DNA from: Sulfurovum sp.
GTDB lineage: Bacteria > Campylobacterota > Campylobacteria > Campylobacterales > Sulfurovaceae
DNA length: 5,467 nucleotides
NCBI GenBank assembly: GCA_026193735.1
Contig: JAPHUJ010000009.1
Span: 1-5,467 of the forward strand
Direction of reading: 5' to 3'
This document shows positions 1 through 4,574 of this stretch, one piece after another. Both the position numbers and the translations under genes were made by a program. The notes below the pieces were generated by a model that saw nothing but the letters and a program-made list of their open reading frames with translations, was not told the DNA's origin and made no database searches. Position 1 is the first letter of the stretch. Each line of letters starts with the position of its first letter.

Positions 1-325
1 ACTTTCTTTAAAGCTCGCTAACTCAGGTGAGCCTGAAGAAAAACGGATCATTCCTCAAGCACTGTATCCTATACGTGATTATGCGAAAGAGTCTTTTTTA
101 AAGTTTACTATTGATGCGCATTTAGTGGAAACTTCAGCAGAAAATGAGATACAAGCTATCAGAAAGATCTTGCCGGAACTCCCAGTTTATTGTATGCCAG
201 TAGGGGAAAGTCGAGATACGATCTGGAAAAATGACAAAGCGGTTTTTGAATTTTGTATGAAACATAATTTTAGGTATAGTGATAGATTGCATATACGTGT
301 TTTTGATACAACACAGGGCGTATAA
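1..325 (+). CDS. queE: 7-carboxy-7-deazaguanine synthase QueE, C-terminal part (5' end outside window)
   Basis: The open frame enters from the left edge (first full codon at 2) and stops with TAA at 323-325, giving about 107 C-terminal residues. QueE is a radical SAM enzyme that converts 6-carboxy-5,6,7,8-tetrahydropterin to 7-carboxy-7-deazaguanine, the step after QueD in queuosine precursor synthesis. Seen here: an entry segment SLKLANSGEPEEKR typical of the QueE core, a YCMPVGESRD segment, and the ending FRYSDRLHIRVFDTTQGV, which matches the family's usual C-terminus (RYSDRLH, then D-T-x-x-G-V). The N-terminal CxxxCxxC cluster motif lies outside the window, so catalytic competence cannot be judged. 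The next gene is queD, 60 bases downstream on the same strand, which supports the assignment. A perfect TATAAT (321-326) overlaps the stop codon. Confidence 0.9.
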   Translation, partial: LSLKLANSGEPEEKRIIPQALYPIRDYAKESFLKFTIDAHLVETSAENEIQAIRKILPELPVYCMPVGESRDTIWKNDKAVFEFCMKHNFRYSDRLHIRVFDTTQGV

Positions 326-353
326 TCTAAATTTTAGTTAGCTTGGTTAAAAT
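321..353 (+). promoter_or_regulatory. Candidate promoter(s) for queD
   Basis: Two -10-like boxes lie in the queE-queD gap: TATAAT at 321-326, across the queE stop codon, and TAAAAT at 348-353 within GGTTAAAATCA. The second would start transcription near 360 and leave a leader of about 26 bases before the queD ATG at 386. No -35 box is visible for either, as is usual for the main sigma factor of Campylobacterota. queD may therefore be transcribed on its own as well as by read-through from queE. This rests on sequence match only. Confidence 0.4.
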
Positions 354-385
354 CAGATTAATACACTCCTAATTGAGGATATCTT

Positions 386-967
386 ATGTTGATACGTAAA
401 CTTTTTAAATTTGAAAATGCGCATATTGTACGTGACTGCACTACGCAGCGTTGTAGTGAAAATATCCATGGACACTCCTATAAGATCGAAGTACTTTTAG
501 AGTCAAATTATCTTGATGCTGGACAAATGGTGTACGATTTTGGATTGACCAAACGCTATATCAAAGAGCTCATAGATTCTTTTGATCATGCTATTACACT
601 TTGGTCAAAAGATGATAAAAATTATGTAGATGCCATGAAAAGGTATAGTAACAGATGGGTGGAACTTCCGGTTTCTCCTTCTGCTGAACAGTTTTCTCGT
701 GTGATCTATCTTATGGTGGAACGTGTTTTGGTATGTACTGACATGCAAAATGGTGAGAGAGATGTAAATCTTCACAGTATCATTGTACATGAAACTGAGA
801 CGGGGTATGCACAAGGGTTTAAAGAAGATGCGCATAGTGAACTAATGGGTACTATAAAACTTGAAGATATTGTATTTTCATCTCAAGTACAAAGTGAATG
901 GAGTGATCCACAACTTTGGGATAAGCTTTTAAACCATGTCTTGATCAAAAATCCTAAAAAAGTTTAG
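386..967 (+). CDS. queD: 6-carboxytetrahydropterin synthase QueD (PTPS family)
   Basis: QueD converts 7,8-dihydroneopterin triphosphate to 6-carboxy-5,6,7,8-tetrahydropterin, the substrate of QueE, in the cytoplasmic route to preQ0/queuosine. Zinc ligands are visible as His13 (FENAH) and His28/His30 (IHGHSY). Cys23, five residues before the HGH motif, is the likely catalytic cysteine. The Asp67-His68 pair (SFDHAI) and Glu136 (VHETETG) match the other catalytic positions, and PSAEQ (98-102) and MVYDFG (48-53) are family motifs. The protein is 193 residues against about 120 for the E. coli enzyme. The extra length sits between residues 70 and 95 and at the C-terminus (150-193), as I recall for Campylobacter homologues. 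The start is supported by GAGGA at 375-379, six bases before the ATG. Eukaryote-type PTPS activity is the alternative, but queE next door favours QueD. Confidence 0.93.
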   Translation: MLIRKLFKFENAHIVRDCTTQRCSENIHGHSYKIEVLLESNYLDAGQMVYDFGLTKRYIKELIDSFDHAITLWSKDDKNYVDAMKRYSNRWVELPVSPSAEQFSRVIYLMVERVLVCTDMQNGERDVNLHSIIVHETETGYAQGFKEDAHSELMGTIKLEDIVFSSQVQSEWSDPQLWDKLLNHVLIKNPKKV

Positions 968-983
968 GTACTTGCTTTTCAGA

Positions 984-1011
984 TATAATGAGGTATATTA
1001 AAATAAAAGGA
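984..1011 (+). promoter_or_regulatory. Promoter -10 box and ribosome-binding site of the cytochrome lipoprotein gene
   Basis: A perfect TATAAT lies at 984-989, just after the queD stop (965-967). It predicts a start near 996 and a 5' leader of about 22 bases. AAGGA at 1007-1011 is six bases from the ATG at 1018 and fixes the start codon. No convincing -35 box is seen; the upstream DNA (968-982) is moderately T-rich. The gene thus appears to have its own promoter although it lies 50 bases from queD on the same strand. Confidence 0.55.
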
Positions 1012-1017
1012 TAGAGT

Positions 1018-1608
1018 ATGAAAAAAATTACATTTCTTTCTCTTGTAGTAGCAACTATGTTGTTTACCGCATGTGGAGAAGAGACAAAAAAAGCAGCATC
1101 AGAAGCAACAACAGCAACAACTGAAGCGGTTAAAAAAGATACTTCCGATGCTGTAGAAGCAGCAAAGGCTAAAGCAGCAGAAGTTGCAGAAGCAGCGAAG
1201 ATCAAAGCAGCAGAACTTGCAGCCGCAGCAGAAGCAAAAGCAGCAGAGTTAAAAGCGGCAGCAGAGGCGAAAGCAACTGAGGCAGTTGAAGCAGTAAAAG
1301 AAAAGACAGCAGAAGTAACGGAAGCAGCAAGCACTGCAGTTGCAGCTGCAACATCTGAGACAGCAGCAGCACCGTCAGCCTATGCTAAATGTAAAGGATG
1401 CCATGGTGCAGATGGTAAGACACAAGCACTTGGTAAATCAGCAGTGATCGCCGGTCAAGACAAAGCAGCACTGATTGCTTCTATGAATGAATACAAAGCA
1501 GGCACAAGAAATGTAGCAGGCATGGGTATGCTTATGAAGGGTCAAGTAGCATCTATGTCTGATGCTGATATGGAAGCAGTGGCTGAGTACCTTAGTGCTG
1601 TAAAATAA
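1018..1608 (+). CDS. Lipid-anchored mono-haem cytochrome c (c553-like) with a long Ala/Lys/Glu hendecad-repeat linker
   Basis: The 196-residue protein has three parts. Residues 1-19 are a lipoprotein signal peptide (MKK, hydrophobic core, then LFTAC), with Cys19 as the predicted lipidated residue; Phe at -3 is a slightly unusual lipobox. Residues 24-118 are almost only Ala, Lys, Glu, Thr and Val, with five regular 11-residue repeats at 49-103, probably one continuous helix or coiled coil. Residues 121-196 are a small class I cytochrome c domain: the haem site C125-K-G-C128-H129, a probable axial Met173 (GMLMKGQ) and the closing helix SDADMEAVAEYLSAV. It should act in the periplasm as an electron carrier tethered to a membrane; which membrane and which partners cannot be told. 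The gene stands between queD and a strong terminator, so it is probably monocistronic. GCA-rich codon use reflects the repeats rather than gene transfer. Confidence 0.88.
   Translation: MKKITFLSLVVATMLFTACGEETKKAASEATTATTEAVKKDTSDAVEAAKAKAAEVAEAAKIKAAELAAAAEAKAAELKAAAEAKATEAVEAVKEKTAEVTEAASTAVAAATSETAAAPSAYAKCKGCHGADGKTQALGKSAVIAGQDKAALIASMNEYKAGTRNVAGMGMLMKGQVASMSDADMEAVAEYLSAVK
1162..1326 (+). repeat. Five tandem 33-bp units encoding 11-residue (hendecad) repeats
   Basis: The units are 1162-1194, 1195-1227, 1228-1260, 1261-1293 and 1294-1326. In each, Lys is at repeat position 4 (residues 52, 63, 74, 85, 96) and Glu at position 7 (55, 66, 77, 88, 99), three residues apart and so able to form i/i+3 salt bridges on a helix. 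Most other positions are Ala. Units 1 and 2 also share a long near-identical DNA core (AAAGCAGCAGAA followed by TTGCAG), which suggests duplication in tandem. A degenerate earlier unit can be seen at residues 38-48 (Lys39, Asp44, Glu47). Eleven-residue periodicity is known from right-handed coiled coils and from LEA and apolipoprotein-type helices. Confidence 0.8.
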
Positions 1609-1631
1609 AGTTTAGAGGGTAGATCCCCTAA

Positions 1632-1670
1632 GTTACTTGAGCATAGTGCTCAAGTAACGATTTTTCTCTT
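1632..1670 (+). terminator. Rho-independent terminator after the cytochrome gene
   Basis: A perfect 12-bp inverted repeat (GTTACTTGAGCA at 1632-1643, TGCTCAAGTAAC at 1647-1658) encloses the 3-base loop TAG. It is followed by GA and then TTTTTCTCTT (1661-1670). It lies 23 bases past the cytochrome stop. On the minus strand the sequence after the stem (CTTAGGGGATCT) is not T-rich, so as an intrinsic terminator it should work mainly for the plus strand, although the hairpin could also form at the 3' end of the convergent moeA transcript. Confidence 0.85.
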
Positions 1671-1685
1671 ACTGGCTTTTCGATA

Positions 1686-2903
1686 TTAACGCGTAAAAAA
1701 ATCTTCTTTTGCTTCACTTGTGAATTCCCAATTTATCGGTATTATTTTCACCATTTTACCTTTTTCGAGCATATTCACTTCTGGTGTTGTGATGAGCATT
1801 GCATTGGCTTGTTCCAAAGGGGAAATCATACCTGGCAGTTGTTTAATGAATGGCATGAATGTTCCCCCGTCAAATATACCTAATCGTACGGTATGTTTAC
1901 CTTCTCTTAGTGTGAAATCTTCTTTCATTTGTGTGCTTATGGTAGCATGATGATAGGCATTCATACCCGACATTTTACGTATGACCGCGCGTACGAATAT
2001 TTCATAATTTACCATCGATGCGAGAGGATTTCCGGGTAGGTTAATGACCACTGTTTTTCCTATGGTACCAAAAGCAGTGGGTTTCCCTGGTTTGATGTCT
2101 ACTTTGTCAAAGTGCAGTTCCATACCCAAGTTAGTAAAAGCTTCTTTAGTGAAATCCTTGTCTCCCATACTGATACCACCGGATGTGATGATAAGATCAG
2201 CATTTAATGCAGATTTGACCGCAGACTCCAAAGACTCTATAGTGTCACCAGAACTGCCTATATATTGCACTTCGCAACCCAGTGCTTTGGCACGTGCCAG
2301 AAACATAGGGGTATTTGAATTATAAAGTTGATGAGGTTCTATCTTCTCGAAGTGAGGACGGAGCTCATCACCTGTACCAAATACGGCAACCTTGATCTTT
2401 CGTGCAACCCGTAAATGAGTCACTCCTTGACTGGCAAGTAAAGCTATACTGTATGCAGTGACCTTTTCCCCTTTATGCAAGTAAACTTCACCACTTGCAA
2501 TGTCTTCCCCGGCATGTCTTATGTGTCCATCTTTTTTGATCTCTTCAGGTAAGGTTACCTGTGTGTCATCAACTGTAACATTTTCTACGGGGATGACTGC
2601 TTCACAACCATTTGGGACAGGTGCACCCGTCATGATCTTGATGGCTTGTGTAGCGTGTAGTGTCATTTTGGGGTCATCTCCTGCATAGATGACATCTGTG
2701 CAGGTCACAGTACTGTTTGCATCAGCACATTTGACAGCATACCCATCCATAGCAGAGTTATCAAAACGTGGTAGAGCAAACGCAGCTATTGAGTCTTCAC
2801 TCATTATACGTCCTAATGCCATCTCTATAGGGAGTATCTCAGAGCTTACTACTGAGGCATTTTTGTAAATAATATCAAGCGCTTGAGTGATGGAAACAGG
2901 CAT
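1686..2903 (-). CDS. moeA: Molybdopterin molybdenumtransferase MoeA
   Basis: MoeA inserts molybdate into adenylylated molybdopterin, the last common step of molybdenum cofactor synthesis, in the cytoplasm. The 405-residue length is normal for the family. Motifs in order: PRFDNSAMDGYAV (45-57), MTGAPVPNG (91-99), AGEDIASG (131-138), GTGDEL (176-181), YNSNTP (194-199), SGGISMGDKD (241-250), KPGKPTAFG (271-279) and LPGNPLAS (289-296), then a C-terminal beta domain from about 330. Asp53, Thr92, Asp134, Glu180 and Asp250 fall where MoeA active-site residues are expected; nothing essential appears to be missing. AAAGG (2910-2914 read on the minus strand), six bases from the ATG at 2903, supports the start. 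It is the only minus-strand gene here, convergent with the cytochrome gene and divergent from the membrane-protein gene. No other Moco gene is in the window. Tungsten cofactor use is possible but not distinguishable. Confidence 0.95.
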   Translation of the reverse strand: MPVSITQALDIIYKNASVVSSEILPIEMALGRIMSEDSIAAFALPRFDNSAMDGYAVKCADANSTVTCTDVIYAGDDPKMTLHATQAIKIMTGAPVPNGCEAVIPVENVTVDDTQVTLPEEIKKDGHIRHAGEDIASGEVYLHKGEKVTAYSIALLASQGVTHLRVARKIKVAVFGTGDELRPHFEKIEPHQLYNSNTPMFLARAKALGCEVQYIGSSGDTIESLESAVKSALNADLIITSGGISMGDKDFTKEAFTNLGMELHFDKVDIKPGKPTAFGTIGKTVVINLPGNPLASMVNYEIFVRAVIRKMSGMNAYHHATISTQMKEDFTLREGKHTVRLGIFDGGTFMPFIKQLPGMISPLEQANAMLITTPEVNMLEKGKMVKIIPINWEFTSEAKEDFFTR

Positions 2904-2931
2904 TGTTAACCTTTAAAATTAAGTTAGGTTG

Positions 2932-2937
2932 ATTATA
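2932..2937 (-). promoter_or_regulatory. moeA promoter -10 box
   Basis: Read on the minus strand this is a perfect TATAAT, 28 bases upstream of the moeA ATG (2903). It predicts a short leader of about 20 bases that carries the AAAGG ribosome-binding site. No -35 hexamer is evident; the region where it would lie (about 2955-2960) is occupied by the start region of the divergent promoter. Confidence 0.5.
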
Positions 2938-2948
2938 ACTAAATAGGG

Positions 2949-2954
2949 TATAAT
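2949..2954 (+). promoter_or_regulatory. -10 box for the membrane-protein/rsmE unit
   Basis: A perfect TATAAT in the context GGGTATAATCCAC lies 36 bases before the ATG at 2991. It predicts a start near 2961 and a leader of about 30 bases. Only 11 bp separate it from the oppositely oriented moeA -10 box, so polymerase on one promoter should cover the other. Confidence 0.6.
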
Positions 2955-2990
2955 CCACTTTTAAACAAATAAAAATTACAGGAATTTATA

Positions 2991-3419
2991 ATGGAAGTAA
3001 CAGAAATGTTGGCAGTACACAGTATTTTAGTAAAAGTATTTTTAGGCTTTTTGGTCGGGGGTTTATTTATCCCTATAGTGACAGCAAAAAATCCATTGGG
3101 ATTTAGAAAAGCAAGTTTTATATATACGATGATCTTTCAAGCGATTGCAACGATGATAGCATTTGCAGGAATTGTAGCTATTTTTACAGGTGACTTAGGC
3201 TGGTCAGTGACTACGATCATTATGGTAGTGGTTTGGGCTGTGTTAATGTATATCGAGATCAAGAAATATAAGCTTATTAAAGTAGCTAATCTACAAAATC
3301 CTGACACTCACAAGTTACTTAAAGATGCATTTTTGAAGATATCTTCAGTGCAAATTTTACTTGTTGCTGTGATGGTTGTACTTATGGTACTCAAAGCCAA
3401 AGGTGTGATAGTTCTATAG
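2991..3419 (+). CDS. Uncharacterised four-helix inner-membrane protein
   Basis: I do not recognise a named family. The 142-residue protein shows four probable membrane helices at about residues 7-31, 43-66, 71-90 and 116-134, with a basic loop between helices 3 and 4 (IKKYKLIKVANLQ) and no large soluble domain. His10 near the start of helix 1 and the segment FRKASFIYTMIFQA ahead of helix 2 are candidates for conserved positions. The first ATG is preferred because AGGAA (2980-2984) is six bases upstream. A second ATG at 3006 (residue 6) also has a GGAAG eight bases before it, so a five-residue shorter form is possible. The gene ends 2 bases before rsmE and so is cotranscribed with it; a comparable small membrane gene sits before rsmE in C. 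jejuni as I recall. The function is unknown. Linkage to rsmE shows shared expression, not a shared role. Confidence 0.8.
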   Translation: MEVTEMLAVHSILVKVFLGFLVGGLFIPIVTAKNPLGFRKASFIYTMIFQAIATMIAFAGIVAIFTGDLGWSVTTIIMVVVWAVLMYIEIKKYKLIKVANLQNPDTHKLLKDAFLKISSVQILLVAVMVVLMVLKAKGVIVL

Positions 3420-3421
3420 TC

Positions 3422-4090
3422 ATGTTATATCTTTATCATAAAGAGGCAAGTAAGCCTCAGCTCACTCTACTTGGAGATGAACATCGCTACATCTTCAAAG
3501 TACGAAGACATAAGGTAAATGACACTTTATATCTTCGCAATCTTGAAGATGGACTTCTTCATCGTTATCTCATTACCTATATAGACAAACAATCTGTCAT
3601 ACTTGAACTGCAAGAGAGTCAAATACTTGAGATAAAAGCGAAAGTAGCGCTTCATATCGGTTGGTGTGTCATTGACCCTAAAAATATAGAAAAAGTACTG
3701 CCTTCTCTGAATGAAATGGGTGTAGAAAAAATCACTTTTATCTATTGTAAGCGTTCTCAAAAAAGTTTTAAAGTTGATTTTAAACGTTTGGAAAAGATAC
3801 TTCTCAATTCTTCTCAACAGTCAGGAAGATCTGAGATGATGCAGTTAGAGATGGCAGACGATCTAGAACATTTTTTAAAAGTAAATCCAGAAAGTAAGAT
3901 GTTGAACTTTTCTGACGATCATTTAACCTCGGACAATCATATATCGACCATTGTTATAGGTTGTGAGGGCGGTTTTCACGACGAAGAAGTAGCACTGTTT
4001 AAGTCTGAAAATATTATTGGTCTTGATACACCTTTGGTTTTAAAAAGTGAGAGTGCTGTATGTGCTGTAGTTTCTAAGATTCTTTTGTAA
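3422..4090 (+). CDS. rsmE: 16S rRNA (uracil1498-N3)-methyltransferase RsmE
   Basis: RsmE is a SPOUT-class, SAM-dependent enzyme that methylates N3 of U1498 in the 30S decoding region. At 222 residues it is slightly shorter than the usual 230-250. The N-terminal PUA-like domain carries DEHRYIFKVRRHKVND (19-34), and SQQSGRSEMMQLE (130-142) is a family segment. The SAM-binding knot is seen as VIGCEGGF (178-185) and LDTPLVLKSESAVCAV (201-216), matching the family GPEGGF and L-x-x-x-x-L-R-x-E-T-A motifs. Two substitutions stand out: Cys181 for the usual Pro, and KSESA for the usual RxETA. I believe the first is common in Campylobacterota. The ATG lies 2 bases after the stop of the membrane-protein gene. 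No ribosome-binding site is near it (AAAGG at 3399-3403 is 18 bases away), so initiation probably depends on translational coupling. Confidence 0.93.
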   Translation: MLYLYHKEASKPQLTLLGDEHRYIFKVRRHKVNDTLYLRNLEDGLLHRYLITYIDKQSVILELQESQILEIKAKVALHIGWCVIDPKNIEKVLPSLNEMGVEKITFIYCKRSQKSFKVDFKRLEKILLNSSQQSGRSEMMQLEMADDLEHFLKVNPESKMLNFSDDHLTSDNHISTIVIGCEGGFHDEEVALFKSENIIGLDTPLVLKSESAVCAVVSKILL

Positions 4091-4120
4091 AAAGTTAAAG
4101 GTGGCGAGTTAAATGCCTTT

Positions 4121-4150
4121 TATAATATTTTAAAATTATTTCGCTATAAT
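4121..4150 (+). promoter_or_regulatory. rpmE promoter region (two -10 boxes)
   Basis: Two perfect TATAAT boxes lie 24 bases apart, at 4121-4126 and 4145-4150. The downstream one (CGCTATAATTTCGG) is in the better context and predicts transcription from about 4157, leaving a leader of about 113 bases before rpmE. The upstream one would add about 24 bases. A small inverted repeat (AAAGG 4097-4101, CCTTT 4116-4120) just ahead could weakly terminate rsmE transcripts. No -35 boxes are visible. Confidence 0.6.
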
Positions 4151-4156
4151 TTCGGC

Positions 4157-4269
4157 CTATATTGTCTCGCCAAAGAGCGTTGCAATGACCCTTTTTCCTG
4201 GAAAAAGGAAGAGTCATCGACTAGAACAGGCTTGTTACCTGTCACCAAATAAACTAACAAGGTTAAAAA
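4157..4269 (+). promoter_or_regulatory. Structured 5' leader of rpmE: candidate cis-regulatory RNA
   Basis: Hairpin 1: GTTG (4179-4182) pairs with CGAC (4218-4221), ATGAC (4185-4189) with GTCAT (4213-4217), and CCTTTTTC (4190-4197) with GAAAAAGG (4201-4208) around a CTG triloop. CA (4183-4184) and AAGA (4209-4212) are left as bulges. Hairpin 2: ACAGG (4226-4230) pairs with CCTGT (4238-4242), leaving the 7-base loop CTTGTTA (4231-4237). That loop is perfectly complementary to TAACAAG (4255-4261), which contains most of the AAGG ribosome-binding site (4259-4262, seven bases before the ATG). The result would be an H-type pseudoknot or an alternative helix that hides the site. Known biology: leaders that bind the ribosomal protein are common, and L31 leader RNA classes have been described in other phyla. 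Inference: this could let L31, or another signal, control rpmE translation. No folding program was run. Confidence 0.55.
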
Positions 4270-4470
4270 ATGAAAAAAGAAATTCACCCAGATTACGTTG
4301 AATGTGCAGTTACATGTGCTTGTGGAAACAAGTTTGAAATGAGAACAAACAAAGCAGAATTAAGTATTGATATTTGTAACGAATGTCACCCATTCTTTAC
4401 AGGTTCTGAAAAAATTCTTGATGCTGCTGGTAGAGTTGAGAAGTTTAAAAACAAGTATAAATTAGGTTAA
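4270..4470 (+). CDS. rpmE: 50S ribosomal protein L31 (bL31), zinc-binding form
   Basis: bL31 sits on the 50S central protuberance and contributes to the bridge with the 30S head. The 66-residue length is normal. The sequence opens [11 protein letters not shown] and contains [20 protein letters not shown], both typical of the family. Four cysteines at 16, 18, 36 and 39 (CACGN and CNECHPF) match the zinc ligands of the C+ type of L31; the zinc-free paralogue made in zinc starvation lacks them. Cys12 is extra and outside the usual ligand set. AAGG at 4259-4262, seven bases before the ATG, supports the start and lies inside the leader helix described separately. A hairpin follows the gene, so rpmE is probably its own transcript unit. 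Confidence 0.97.
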   Translation: MKKEIHPDYVECAVTCACGNKFEMRTNKAELSIDICNECHPFFTGSEKILDAAGRVEKFKNKYKLG

Positions 4471-4479
4471 TCTTAATAA

Positions 4480-4502
4480 CATAGAGAGCATAGCTCTCTA
4501 TG
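4480..4502 (+). terminator. Perfect hairpin after rpmE (terminator-like, no T run)
   Basis: CATAGAGAGC (4480-4489) and GCTCTCTATG (4493-4502) form a perfect 10-bp stem around the loop ATA, nine bases past the rpmE stop. The following bases (CTTGCACTAATG) are not a T-tract, so classical intrinsic termination is doubtful. It could instead protect the 3' end of a short, abundant rpmE mRNA or act as a weak terminator. Confidence 0.5.
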
Positions 4503-4520
4503 CTTGCACTAATGCTAAGT

Positions 4521-4550
4521 TTGCTTTAACTTCAAGCAATCACTTATACT
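4521..4550 (+). promoter_or_regulatory. Candidate promoter for rsmI
   Basis: TATACT (4545-4550) is a five-of-six match to the -10 consensus. TTGCTT (4521-4526) is 18 bases upstream as a possible -35. Transcription would begin near 4557, giving a leader of about 18 bases. The only ribosome-binding-like sequence is AAAG at 4562-4565, nine bases from the ATG, so initiation of rsmI is probably weak. TTGCTT also pairs with AAGCAA (4534-4539), which may be chance. Confidence 0.4.
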
Positions 4551-4574
4551 CTTCAAACATTAAAGTACTTAATT

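Noticed and set aside
605..835. Minus-strand open frame opposite queD
   Set aside because: Phe/Ile/Arg-rich without motifs; it lies fully inside a clearly coding queD with intact active-site residues.
954..1334. Minus-strand open frame of 126 codons rich in Ala, Ser and Val opposite the cytochrome gene
   Set aside because: It is the mirror image of the Ala/Lys/Glu repeats (GCA and GAA codons read backwards). There is no family match, and it overlaps a well-supported gene and its promoter.
1612..1629. Small bulged inverted repeat TTAG(A)GGG / CCC..CTAA before the cytochrome terminator
   Set aside because: Seven pairs with a bulge and no T run; the adjacent perfect 12-bp hairpin explains termination.
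1632..1658. Bidirectional terminator also serving moeA
   Set aside because: On the minus strand the stem is followed by CTTAGGGGATCT rather than a T-tract, so only the plus-strand call is supported.
2044..2325. Plus-strand open frame (and others at 1720-1950 and 2500-2688) opposite moeA
   Set aside because: Ser/Pro/Leu-rich antisense readings of a complete moeA, with no ribosome-binding sites or domains.
3527..3817. Minus-strand open frame opposite rsmE
   Set aside because: Low-complexity Phe/Lys/Tyr-rich translation with no motif, inside a well-supported gene.
4226..4262. preQ1 class I riboswitch before rpmE
   Set aside because: The overall shape (5-bp stem, A-rich tail, ribosome-binding site in the second helix) is similar. 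The loop is only 7 bases and lacks the conserved bases of the ligand pocket, and rpmE is not a queuosine gene. The queE/queD genes in this window are far upstream.
4185..4301. Possible 38-codon upstream open frame starting ATG ACC CTT and overlapping the rpmE start out of frame
   Set aside because: Only a weak GAG lies upstream, the start codon is inside a hairpin stem, and the Lys/Arg-rich translation looks like chance. It would be worth revisiting only if ribosome profiling shows occupancy.
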